Shown piece by piece: positions 1 to 7,439 of a stretch of 64,000 nt of DNA. Position 1 is the stretch's first letter. Each line of letters starts with the position of its first letter. The stretch comes from Bacteroidia bacterium (GTDB lineage Bacteria > Bacteroidota > Bacteroidia > Bacteroidales > Dysgonomonadaceae). Both the position numbers and the translations under genes were made by a program. Location of the stretch: assembly GCA_030538215.1 (NCBI GenBank), contig JAUNUM010000003.1, positions 1 to 64,000 of the forward strand. The letters run 5' to 3'. The notes beneath the pieces were generated by a model. It was not told the origin of the DNA, did no database searches, and was given only the letters and a program-made list of their open reading frames with translations.

Positions 1-45
1 ATTCACCGCGCCCTGCGGTTACAAACTGCACGGCGCATAAACAAA

Positions 46-254
46 TCAACCTCCCCTCAATCCCCTCACCCCCTTTGCCTTTGGCATTTCCCCCAAAAGG
101 GGAAAGGTATCGGTCAAACATTTTTAAGAGGGGACGACAACTACCGATTAACGCATCTAATGTATAATCGATAGTACGCTCCTCTTTAACTGTCTTATCC
201 GCTTTCTTCCCCTTTTGGGGGAAGTCCCGCAGGGGATGGGGGCTTGGGAGGAGG
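46..254. repeat. Nested inverted repeats with CCCCTTTTGGGG cores
   Basis: Segment 46-107 (CTCCCCTCAATCCCCTCACC, then a CCCCCAAAAGGGG core) is matched in reverse complement by 207-254 (CCCCTTTTGGGGG core, then GCAGGGGATGGGGGC). Fragments of the same family recur at 50091-50123 and near 55543. It looks like a dispersed intergenic repeat; no coding function is seen. Confidence 0.55.
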
Positions 255-274
255 TTGGGAGGAGGTATTGCACC

Positions 275-321
275 GTAGAGACGCCACTGTGTCCGACCTT
301 TGACGGATATGACGTCTCTAC
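275..321. repeat. GTAGAGACG...CGTCTCTAC palindromic element
   Basis: The ends GTAGAGACG (275-283) and CGTCTCTAC (313-321) are perfect inverted repeats. The interior, read on the minus strand, is TCCGTCAAAGGTCGGACAC, the same unit found in the long repeats at 13733 and 39407. Relatives with the same ends are at 7395-7419, 32169-32192 and 53027-53085. Confidence 0.65.
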
Positions 322-426
322 AACGACACTAATAATACAAAACCAAATTCAAAGATGCCGGCTCTTTGAGCAATTAGTTGTTGGTAGTTGTCCTGCTGCC
401 GGATGTTGTTGGGCAACTGTGTTGGA

Positions 427-470
427 ATAGTCGGGCAAGTGTTTGCGAATACTGCCCGGCTATTTATTTG
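427..470 (+). terminator. Hairpin, possible terminator
   Basis: Arms 427-437 (ATAGTCGGGCA) and 453-463 (TGCCCGGCTAT) pair with one G-T wobble and are followed by TTATTTG. It resembles a rho-independent terminator with a weak U tract. No gene that it would terminate is recognisable upstream inside the window. Confidence 0.45.
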
Positions 471-618
471 TAGCACGCGTGCGTTATACGCCTTGCGGTT
501 GGAACCGCAGGGCGCGTACGAATTTTCTCTGTGCTCTTCCTTTCTCCAATAATAACTTTTTTTGCTCAGAGGGTAGGATAGCTAAGGAGATTTAAAGATA
601 TTTTTATGGATACTGGAG

Positions 619-647
619 AAATACTGTGGAATTTTTCCACAGTATTT
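619..647 (+). promoter_or_regulatory. Perfect 13-bp hairpin before the AraC-type gene
   Basis: AAATACTGTGGAA (619-631) and TTCCACAGTATTT (635-647) are perfect complements around a TTT loop, ending 20 bases before the start codon at 668. There is no U tract on the plus strand, so it fits an operator or leader hairpin at least as well as a terminator. The arm is partly echoed by TACTGGAGAA at 611-620. Confidence 0.55.
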
Positions 648-667
648 GTTAACGTGCATAGGATTAT

Positions 668-1564
668 ATGCTTTTAACTCAAAAAGAAATATATTTGCAA
701 GATATCAATTTTATCTTATCTATGGGCGACCTGCTTTATATCAACGAACATTTACAATGTAAAAACTATCTTTCAGATGATAAATGTACGTTTTCTAAAT
801 ACCTTGTAAAGAAAAATATACCTGTAAATATCAATTTTTTTAATCAATATTTGTTCGTTTTTGTACTATCGGGTAAATTAGAGTTAACTTATGAAAGTGG
901 ATATAAGATAAAGTTAGAAAGCTCTAAAATGTATTCTATAGGGTTTGATCAATCCGTTTTTGTGAATTCTATAGAGAATTCACAAATAATTCTACTCACT
1001 TTTGATAGACCACAAGTACTTTGTGATGAATTCAACTTGATGAATTTAAAAGAATATTTACCGGTAGAAGACTCGAAAGTGCGTTCATTGGTTATCAATA
1101 AATACATGCTTAATTTTTTAGATACAATGCAAATGTATATTGGTAACAAGATGCTTTGTAGGCATTTGCAAGGATTAAAGCAGAGTGAGTTTTTCTTCAT
1201 AATGCGTGGATTTTATACAAAAGAGGAAAATGCCATGTTCTTTTATCCGGTAATTGAAGCGAAAAATCCATTTAAATTATTGGTTCGGGAAAAATCCAAA
1301 AATGTGGAAACCGTTAAGGATTTAGCTGCCGCTTGCAATATGACCACAAAAACACTAACTCGTAGGTTTAAAGAGACTTTTAATGAGACACCAAAACAGT
1401 GGTTATTGACAAGAAAAAAACAGCGAGTAAAAATAGAAGTTTTGCGGACAGATAATTTTAAAGAAGTACAAGAAAAAGTTGGTTTTTCATCTTATGCACA
1501 TCTAAATGATTACTGTGTTAAGCAATTCGATAAAACTTTAAAAGAACTTAGAAGGTTGAAATAA
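668..1564 (+). CDS. AraC-family transcriptional regulator
   Basis: A 298-residue protein with the layout of an AraC/XylS regulator. Residues 1 to about 190 form a divergent sensor half, with a cupin-like stretch around residues 65-115 (GYKIKLESSKMYSIGFDQSV). Residues about 215-298 hold two helix-turn-helix units: the first is VKDLAAACNMTTKTLTRRF, the second runs through VQEKVGFSSYAHLNDYC to FDKTLKELRR. The family binds DNA as activators, with a ligand or protein partner sensed by the N-terminal half; the ligand here is unknown. The gene is followed after 87 bases by two envelope genes in the same direction, which are the obvious candidate targets. A perfect hairpin lies 20 bases before the start. 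Confidence 0.85.
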   Translation: MLLTQKEIYLQDINFILSMGDLLYINEHLQCKNYLSDDKCTFSKYLVKKNIPVNINFFNQYLFVFVLSGKLELTYESGYKIKLESSKMYSIGFDQSVFVNSIENSQIILLTFDRPQVLCDEFNLMNLKEYLPVEDSKVRSLVINKYMLNFLDTMQMYIGNKMLCRHLQGLKQSEFFFIMRGFYTKEENAMFFYPVIEAKNPFKLLVREKSKNVETVKDLAAACNMTTKTLTRRFKETFNETPKQWLLTRKKQRVKIEVLRTDNFKEVQEKVGFSSYAHLNDYCVKQFDKTLKELRRLK

Positions 1565-1651
1565 AAACTTAACGATAAATCTGTACTATTTTAAAAACTT
1601 TCTTGTTTTTGAGTTGTTTCAATAGTTGATATCACATAAATTGAAGCAAAT

Positions 1652-2230
1652 ATGATGTACAGATTAAAAACGCTATCATTAATCTTGCTTTTTGTGGCAG
1701 GATTATCTTTTAGTGCTCAAGCACAAAAAGTAGCAGTAAAAACAAACATTCCGTATTGGTTTACGGCAACACCTAACGCAGGTTTGGAATTTGCATTGGG
1801 AAATAAAATCAGTTTAGAACTTTCCGGTGGAGTTAATCCATTTAAATTTAGCGATACCAAGCAGTTGAAACACTGGGTTGTATGGCCGGAGTTACGCTAT
1901 TGGACATGCGAAACTTTTAATGGTCATTTCTTTGGTTTGCATGGAGTGGGGGGATTATACAGCCTTGGAGGATGGGATTTACCTATTGATAGACTGGCCG
2001 GCTTAAAGAACCACTGGTATAAGGGAAATGCAATTGGTGTGGGAATAAGCTACGGCTATCAATGGATTCTTGATGATCACTGGGGATTAGAGTTTACTAT
2101 TGGAGGAGGCTATGCTCGTTTTGATTATGAAATACACTCTTTAGGACCAAACGGATCTAAAATTGGAGAAAACAAGAAAAACTATTTTGGTCCCACCAAA
2201 GGTGGATTGTCTATTGTGTATATATTTTAA
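1652..2230 (+). CDS. DUF3575 outer-membrane beta-barrel protein
   Basis: A 192-residue protein with a signal peptide (LILLFVAGLSFSAQAQ, cleavage expected after about residue 24). The mature part has alternating hydrophobic and aromatic strands and ends in IVYIF, a C-terminal phenylalanine typical of outer-membrane barrels. The opening KVAVKTNIPYWFTATPNAGLE is the DUF3575 signature as I recall it. DUF3575 proteins are uncharacterised; in Bacteroidota they often sit next to DUF3868 proteins at fimbria-type loci, as with the next gene 21 bases downstream. No fimbrillin genes follow here. Role inferred: envelope structure or surface assembly. Confidence 0.8.
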   Translation: MMYRLKTLSLILLFVAGLSFSAQAQKVAVKTNIPYWFTATPNAGLEFALGNKISLELSGGVNPFKFSDTKQLKHWVVWPELRYWTCETFNGHFFGLHGVGGLYSLGGWDLPIDRLAGLKNHWYKGNAIGVGISYGYQWILDDHWGLEFTIGGGYARFDYEIHSLGPNGSKIGENKKNYFGPTKGGLSIVYIF

Positions 2231-2251
2231 ACTTAAGAAAGGAAAAATACG

Positions 2252-3718
2252 ATGAAAAAGAAAATATATATCTTTCTAAGCCTTGTGTTAGTAGCAGTAT
2301 CGCTTATCGCACAAGTGAATTATTCAAATCAAATTGCATTTAATAATCAAACTGCCCAAAGAGAATCGGGAAATGTGAATATACAAATGGATGTGGATAT
2401 CAGTAATTTAGAAATCCGCAATCAGCATATGGTAGTATTAACACCTGTATTAAATTCGGTAGATGGTGTTACTCAATTAAATTTACCGGCAATTGTTGTT
2501 ACCGGTAAAACACGGGGAAAAGCATTAAGCAGAGCAATAAACGTAGCTGGAAAGCAACTCTTTACCACACAGCCCCACACGATTGTAACACGTAAAAAAG
2601 CAACTTCACAGATAATCCCATATCAGGTAATTGTTCCGCTGGAGAATTGGATGCGTCGTGCTACACTTACAGTAAAAGAGGAGGTGAGAGCATGCGCAGA
2701 TTGTCCCGGATGTGAATTGGGTAGCAGTCAGCGATTGCTTTCAGAAAGACTTCTTCCCGAAGATTTTAAGCCTACTTATCAGTTGACATATCTCACACCT
2801 GAGGTAGAAGAGGTGAAGCAACGGAGTGAAAGTCACGAGGCACGACTGAATTTCAAAGCGGGAAAAGCTGATATTTTGCCTGATTTTGGCAACAATGCAG
2901 CCGAACTGGCAAAAGTAGATAAAATAATACGTGATGTGCAAAACGATAAGGATCTCACCATTACCGCTCTTTCCATCACCGGATATGCCTCGCCCGAAGG
3001 AAATATGCGCAGTAATATGGATTTGTCGCAGCGCCGTGCCAACGCTTTTGCCGATTATCTTTCTTCGAAATACAATACATCCCGCAATCAATTTAAAGTA
3101 GCGTGGCATGGTGAAGATTGGGTTGGATTGAAAAAAGCGGTAGAAGCATCTTCTATAGCCGATAAGCAAGAGATACTAAACATCATAAACACCGTAAGCA
3201 ATCTCGATGCTCGCGATGCACCGCTACGTCGATTATCCAAAGGTAGCACATATAAAACCTTGCTGGAAACATATTATCCGCCGTTACGCCGTAACGAGTA
3301 CACTATCGCTTATGTGGCTCGTCCGTTTGATGTAAATGAAGCTAAAGCGGCTATTAATACTCGCCCGCAATTGTTGAGTTTGAATGAGATGTTTCATGTG
3401 GCGCAGAGTTATCCCAAGGGAAGTGCAAAGTTTAAAGAAGTATTCGATATTGCAGCCCGTATGTATCCCAATAATCCTGTAGCAAACATGAATGCCGCTA
3501 CCGTTGAACTGGAAGGAGGAAATGTGGACGGAGCTATTGCTCGTTTAGATAAGTTTAAAGATTTACCACAATCGTGGAATAATTTAGCTATTGCATTGAT
3601 ACATAAACAGAAATATCAAGAAGCATTATCGTATTTAGATAAAGCGGCTGCTCGTGGCGATGCTACCGCAAAGACAAACGCAGAGCAATTGCGTCGTTTT
3701 CTGGAAGATCAGAAATAA
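2252..3718 (+). CDS. DUF3868 / OmpA-like / TPR envelope protein
   Basis: A 488-residue exported protein. It has a signal peptide (IFLSLVLVAVSLIAQ), an N-terminal DUF3868-type domain at about residues 25-160 containing the cysteine cluster CADCPGC, an OmpA-like segment at about 195-350 (LNFKAGKADILPDFGNN and GYASPEG), and a TPR-like C-terminus from about 370 (MNAATVELEGGNVDGAIARL). OmpA-like domains usually hold peptidoglycan. The preceding gene is 21 bases away with a GAAAGGAAAA stretch before this start, so the pair is probably one operon. The OmpA-like plus TPR half is clearly related to the lipoprotein at 53843-55534, which shares the YASP motif, a DW(E/V)G motif and LRR spacing. Substrate or partners are unknown. 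Confidence 0.8.
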   Translation: MKKKIYIFLSLVLVAVSLIAQVNYSNQIAFNNQTAQRESGNVNIQMDVDISNLEIRNQHMVVLTPVLNSVDGVTQLNLPAIVVTGKTRGKALSRAINVAGKQLFTTQPHTIVTRKKATSQIIPYQVIVPLENWMRRATLTVKEEVRACADCPGCELGSSQRLLSERLLPEDFKPTYQLTYLTPEVEEVKQRSESHEARLNFKAGKADILPDFGNNAAELAKVDKIIRDVQNDKDLTITALSITGYASPEGNMRSNMDLSQRRANAFADYLSSKYNTSRNQFKVAWHGEDWVGLKKAVEASSIADKQEILNIINTVSNLDARDAPLRRLSKGSTYKTLLETYYPPLRRNEYTIAYVARPFDVNEAKAAINTRPQLLSLNEMFHVAQSYPKGSAKFKEVFDIAARMYPNNPVANMNAATVELEGGNVDGAIARLDKFKDLPQSWNNLAIALIHKQKYQEALSYLDKAAARGDATAKTNAEQLRRFLEDQK

Positions 3719-3738
3719 TAAAATATAACTTTAAGATG

Positions 3739-3772
3739 ATAGCCGGGTTATTACAAATCCGGCTATTGTCTT
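3739..3772 (+). terminator. Probable terminator after the DUF3868 gene
   Basis: ATAGCCGG (3739-3746) pairs with CCGGCTAT (3759-3766) around a 12-base loop, followed by TGTCTTTG. It lies 20 bases after the stop codon. The U tract is weak. Confidence 0.6.
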
Positions 3773-3916
3773 TGTAAGAGGAGTGAATCTAATGGATATT
3801 CTTGTCAAATAGAGTCCCCTTTATGCTCTACAAAATGGATATTACCTAAATACGGATACTTGAAGTTTAATATATGAATATCCGTATATATGTCTAAAGC
3901 GCTGTTTTGAAAAATA

Positions 3917-4022
3917 TTCACGCAGATAATCGCAAATTTTAGCATAAATTTATGCAGAAAAGGAAAAATAGACTGATTTTCTGCGTTTATCAGCGAAACA
4001 AATCAGCGTAAATCAGCGTGAA
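3917..4022. repeat. Dispersed CACGCAGAT/ATCAGCGTG repeat
   Basis: TTCACGCAGATAATCGCAAA at 3917 is mirrored by TCAGCGTAAATCAGCGTGAA ending at 4022, with a second internal TCTGCGTTTATCAGCG. The imperfect inverted repeat of about 105 bases is AT-rich and non-coding. The remainder of 3773-4186 holds no gene that I can see. Confidence 0.55.
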
Positions 4023-4186
4023 AATAGGTATGGGTAAATATGCGATCATTCATTTAATGTTATATTGATGTAATGTGTGTTATGAAGCGCTATTGCCGTT
4101 TTATCGGACAATAATGATTTTTAATATAATAACATCATTTCTTACATCAAGCCCACGTTAATTAATTTTATTTTTTCATCATTAAA

Positions 4187-4498
4187 GTGAGAGAGGATAA
4201 ACATTTTTTTTATCAAGAAGTCTATAACATAGTCAAGCAGATACCTTTGGGGAGAGTTATGACGTATGGGCAAATTGCGCGTCTTATCGCAAAACCTCAA
4301 CACTCGCGCATGGTTGGAAAATCTCTTCATGAAGCTCCCAGTGAATTAAATCTTCCTTGTCACCGAGTGGTGAATAGTAAAGGTAGATTAGCTCCTTTTT
4401 GGCACAAACAACGAATTCTACTTCGCGAAGAAGGCATTTTATTTAAAGAAAATGGTTGTGTGGATCTGAAAAAACATTTGTGGCAGTTAGAAATATAA
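4187..4498 (+). CDS. Single-domain MGMT/alkyltransferase-like DNA-binding protein
   Basis: A 103-residue protein corresponding to the C-terminal DNA-binding domain of O6-alkylguanine-DNA alkyltransferases. It shows the helix-turn-helix stretch GRVMTYGQIARLIAKP, the MVGKSLHEAP helix and LPCHRVVNSKGRLAP. The PCHRV cysteine is the alkyl acceptor of true alkyltransferases; the small alkyltransferase-like proteins usually have tryptophan or alanine there. The N-terminal ribonuclease-like domain of full MGMT is missing, so this is a short form with an intact acceptor site. The GTG start at 4187 is chosen because the conserved VYNIVKQIPLGRV follows directly; no strong ribosome site is visible. Inferred role: recognition or repair of alkylated guanine. 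Confidence 0.8.
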   Translation: MREDKHFFYQEVYNIVKQIPLGRVMTYGQIARLIAKPQHSRMVGKSLHEAPSELNLPCHRVVNSKGRLAPFWHKQRILLREEGILFKENGCVDLKKHLWQLEI

Positions 4499-4719
4499 GT
4501 AAGTGTTACAAAATTGATTAAAATAGCAACAAAAGTTATTTTCTAAGCACTTAATTATTATTTTTGTAAAAATAAAGTATATAAGATTTTATGGAGTGAT
4601 TAGAAGTTTCATCGGAAAATCCTGAAAATATAAAATGTAAGCTGAATAAAATACAGCGATTAAGTGATTTATTTGCTTTGGCTTTTTCTTAAAAAACATA
4701 ATAAAATAAGGTTAATTAA

Positions 4720-5340
4720 GTGGAGGAAAATATACTGTTAAAAAAAACAAGAAATTCAACTTACTTCTTCTTGGGCACAACAATTATTTTAGCTATATTG
4801 TTGGGTATAAGTAAAATGAAACAGGCTCAGGATAAAAGATATGATACTTCTACTGTTTTGAGTAAAATTGTTCATATTCAGGAGTTGGCAACCGTGAAGT
4901 ATAATTATGCCGGTGTAATTGGATATAAAGATAATTATAAGGTGTTGAATATCAGCGTTCCGCTTACCGATAAGTATTTCTTGCTAAAATACAATGGGTA
5001 TCTTAAAGCCGGTGTGGATTTCAGTAGGATAAAAGTGAATATCAATGGAGAAAATGTTCACGTTTCTATGCCGCGTGCGCAGATTTTAGATATTGTTATT
5101 GATGAAAATAGCGTGAAGGTGTACGACGAAAGTGATAACGCTTTCAATCCTATAAAAATATCGGATTACAACAATGCCCTGATTGAAGAAAAGAAAACGA
5201 TGAGGCAAGATGCCATAAAACAAGGCGTACTGAAAGATGCCAATGGTCAGGCGGAACTTGCAGTAAAATCGCTCTTGCAGGAGATGGGGTTCAAAAATAT
5301 CAATATTACGTTGGAAGTTGTTCTTCCTGAATTACATTAA
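4720..5340 (+). CDS. DUF4230 membrane-anchored protein
   Basis: A 206-residue protein with one N-terminal membrane segment at about residues 14-30 (TYFFLGTTIILAILLGISK) followed by a periplasmic or extracellular domain. Its order of features, a strand-rich domain with INGENVHVSMPRAQILDIVI and a long C-terminal helix ending ALIEEKK through LLQEMGF, matches DUF4230 as I recall it. Function is unknown. The GTG at 4720 is the only start that keeps the membrane anchor. A -7 box TATTTTTG at 4559-4566 may be its promoter. The next gene begins 12 bases downstream, so the two are probably co-expressed. Confidence 0.75.
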   Translation: MEENILLKKTRNSTYFFLGTTIILAILLGISKMKQAQDKRYDTSTVLSKIVHIQELATVKYNYAGVIGYKDNYKVLNISVPLTDKYFLLKYNGYLKAGVDFSRIKVNINGENVHVSMPRAQILDIVIDENSVKVYDESDNAFNPIKISDYNNALIEEKKTMRQDAIKQGVLKDANGQAELAVKSLLQEMGFKNINITLEVVLPELH

Positions 5341-5352
5341 AAGAATAATTGT

Positions 5353-5874
5353 ATGAAATTTACAACGAAACTCTTTCTTAGCTGGATGTCTATTTTTTTA
5401 ATATTCTACCTTACAGTAATTGCGATTATCAGTCTGTTTTGGGGAATTCGTATTCAGTTTTGGCAATGGTTACTCGTGTTTTTCATCGCGGGCGTATTGC
5501 CACCTGCTTTCTTAACCTGGTTGTTTTACAGTAGATTAGACTATATGGAGTCTGAGAAGTCGGATCCACCTACTTTTTCCGGACAAAAAAAAGCGACCTT
5601 AACTTTTAAGGCAAAATCGAACAATCATTACGCTGAAATGCTGCAAAAAATAGACAGAAATTTTATTGTCTCATATTCTGACAAGGAGGCGTGTATTGTG
5701 AAGTTTCGGACAGATAGCCGAATTATGTCGTGGGGAGTTGGTGGATACCTTAGATTAATGGACGACGATAATAAAGTAGAAGCCATTGTTTATCCCATGA
5801 CTGCCGATTCAAAAAGAGAAGAGAAGATTTTGCTGCAAACACTCAGATTGCTGAAATCGGTATTAAATCCGTAA
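5353..5874 (+). CDS. Two-helix inner-membrane protein, function unknown
   Basis: A 173-residue protein that I cannot assign. Residues about 8-30 (LFLSWMSIFLIFYLTVIAII) and 36-60 (WQWLLVFFIAGVLPPAFLTW) are membrane helices. The rest, from about residue 65, is a soluble domain likely on the cytoplasmic side, with strands such as KATLTFKAKSN and ACIVKFRTDSRIMSWGVGG. It follows the DUF4230 gene by 12 bases. The pairing suggests a shared envelope role, but the sequence gives no catalytic motif. Confidence 0.6.
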   Translation: MKFTTKLFLSWMSIFLIFYLTVIAIISLFWGIRIQFWQWLLVFFIAGVLPPAFLTWLFYSRLDYMESEKSDPPTFSGQKKATLTFKAKSNNHYAEMLQKIDRNFIVSYSDKEACIVKFRTDSRIMSWGVGGYLRLMDDDNKVEAIVYPMTADSKREEKILLQTLRLLKSVLNP

Positions 5875-5901
5875 AACTAATCAGCTTCTTGTACTTGTCT
5901 A

Positions 5902-6444
5902 TTATTCAAATGGATAACCTTCGCAATAGAGAATAACCCGCTTATCTATAAATTTCAGAAAATCGTTATGTTGTTCTTTGGTTATCATTTTTGGATAACT
6001 CAGAATAAGTAGTTCCTGCGATTGCGATTCCAATCGGTAGGGGAGATGCATAAATCTATATGGAGTGAGTGTAAAACCGGCTCTTTCGTAGAACTGCAAT
6101 CGCCTTACAGATAGCTCATTAATCAATGGGTCAATTTCGAGAATAATAGTGTGATCGGTGTCGCGCAGATAGCGCAGTAATTGTGATCCAAAGCCGTGTC
6201 CACGAAGTTCGGGATTTACCGCCAGATACTCCAAATACCGATACGAATCCCATTCCCAATAGAAAAGTAATCCAATAAGTTCACCGCCTTCCCATGCCGA
6301 AATGGGGGAAAATTGTGAATCGGAACACGCGCGGATATGATCGTCTATTTTTCGCCTCTCGGCAAGAGGGAAACTTGCTTCATACAGTTCCCAAACTTTG
6401 TTCCAGCGAGTACTGTCTTTTGGAGTAACCTTTTCGAATTCCAT
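5902..6444 (-). CDS. GNAT family N-acetyltransferase
   Basis: A 180-residue protein with the acetyl-CoA binding motif of GNAT enzymes: YLAVNPELRGHGFGSQLLRYL at about residues 80-100, where RGHGFGS is the R/Q-x-x-G-x-G/A loop. The later segment LSVRRLQFYERAGFTLTPY is the usual C-terminal NxxARxFYEKxGF-type motif with changes. The family transfers acetyl groups from acetyl-CoA to amines; the substrate cannot be told. It is alone, converging with the plus-strand gene ending at 5874. Confidence 0.8.
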   Translation of the reverse strand: MEFEKVTPKDSTRWNKVWELYEASFPLAERRKIDDHIRACSDSQFSPISAWEGGELIGLLFYWEWDSYRYLEYLAVNPELRGHGFGSQLLRYLRDTDHTIILEIDPLINELSVRRLQFYERAGFTLTPYRFMHLPYRLESQSQELLILSYPKMITKEQHNDFLKFIDKRVILYCEGYPFE

Positions 6445-6518
6445 AAAACATCTTTTATTGTAATGAAGAAAGTAAAAGTACGAAAAAAGAAAGAATAACG
6501 AAAGCTTTTCTTTTCATA

Positions 6519-7256
6519 TCATAGTTCGCAGGTTCCGTCCGGATTGCACGACTTTCCTTTTCTCACTTCCGGTTTTTCCTGAGTGTTGTTGTCCGATTTT
6601 CGATTTCGGTTCTCGTAAGTTTTGTTGAGTGTATCCAGAAAAACAGCTACCGATTCTGAACCGATAATGGCTTGCTGACGTTCGAACAGAAAAGTCGGTA
6701 CCGTATCGATACCCAGTTTGTGTGCTTCCTCAATATCTTGCATTACTTCTTTTCTAAAGTCATCTCCGGCAAACATTTGTCGCATTTCGGTTTCGTCAAG
6801 TCCCACTTTCTGCCCAAGTTCTACCAACAATTCTATGTTGCTGTAATCTCGCGCATCTTCAAAATATGCTTTCGAAATAAGCATTAAAATATCGGAATCC
6901 AAGTTTTTCTTTGCGGCCAGTTTTATCAATCGATGTGCGTCCATTGTGTTTGCCGCTATGGCATTACGTAAATTAAATTTTACGCCCACATTATCGGCCA
7001 TTGCTTCGATGGAAGTAAACATCCGATTTACGCTGTCTTCGGGAATGCCGGCAGTTTCCAGCAAATAATCAACCACGGGATAGCCGTTTCCTTTATCGGG
7101 TAAATCGGGATTCAACTGAAATGCTTTTATTATCAACTCAACCTCATTGGCGTGGGCAAACTGTTTTAGTGCTTTTTCATAATGAATTTTACCGATGTAG
7201 CAATAGGGACACATAATGTCTGTCCAGACTTCAATTTTTATTTTAGGATATAACAT
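6519..7256 (-). CDS. DsbA family oxidoreductase (FrnE-like)
   Basis: A 245-residue thioredoxin-fold protein of the FrnE/DsbA-like group. The redox motif is CPYC in MCPYCYIGKIHYEKAL at about residues 15-30; the alpha-helical insert lies between about 70 and 180; and the cis-proline loop is GIDTVPTFLFERQQAIIGS at about 190-208. There is no signal peptide, so it acts in the cytoplasm. The family includes cytosolic disulfide isomerases and 2-hydroxychromene-2-carboxylate isomerase-like proteins; the intact CxxC favours a redox role. A hydrophilic tail ends in a CNPDGTCEL cysteine pair, which is an unusual extra. Confidence 0.85.
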   Translation of the reverse strand: MLYPKIKIEVWTDIMCPYCYIGKIHYEKALKQFAHANEVELIIKAFQLNPDLPDKGNGYPVVDYLLETAGIPEDSVNRMFTSIEAMADNVGVKFNLRNAIAANTMDAHRLIKLAAKKNLDSDILMLISKAYFEDARDYSNIELLVELGQKVGLDETEMRQMFAGDDFRKEVMQDIEEAHKLGIDTVPTFLFERQQAIIGSESVAVFLDTLNKTYENRNRKSDNNTQEKPEVRKGKSCNPDGTCEL

Positions 7257-7319
7257 ATTTTTGAGATATTATGGGCAATAACAACCGAAAAGAACGTTTT
7301 GTTTACTTGCCGTAGTTTT

Positions 7320-7355
7320 ATAAATAAAAAAGCGGAACAATGCTTTGATGTTCCG
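7320..7355 (-). terminator. Terminator after clpC
   Basis: Read on the minus strand, CGGAACA (7355-7349) pairs with TGTTCCG (7339-7333) and is followed by CTTTTTTATTTA. It lies 85 bases past the clpC stop codon, with a palindromic repeat in between. Confidence 0.65.
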
Positions 7356-7393
7356 TCTTTATTGGGTAAAGCGAGTTCCGACTCACTTTATTG

Positions 7394-7419
7394 GGAGACG
7401 TAAAGCATTGCGTCTCTAC
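7394..7419. repeat. GAGACG...CGTCTC palindromic element
   Basis: GAGACG (7395-7400) and CGTCTC (7411-7416) flank TAAAGCATTG. It belongs to the same short family as 275-321, 32169-32192 and 53027-53085, and sits between the clpC stop and its terminator. Confidence 0.6.
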
Positions 7420-7439
7420 AACAAAAATAGGTTGTGAAA

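Larger units (their letters stand above)
1..523. repeat. Inverted-repeat-bounded non-coding segment
   Basis: Positions 1-43 and 481-523 are inverted copies of one GC-rich sequence: both read ATTC, then GCGCCCTGCGGTT, then a second partial palindrome when the right copy is reverse-complemented, with roughly 80 percent identity. The left copy begins at the window edge and may extend further. The space between holds two smaller inverted repeats and a hairpin but no gene I can support. This could be one composite element or several nested insertions of short palindromic repeats. Confidence 0.6.

Noticed and set aside
215-430. 71-codon plus-strand frame before the AraC gene
   Set aside because: It lies wholly in palindromic repeats, its translation has no protein-like pattern, and it ends in a hairpin arm.
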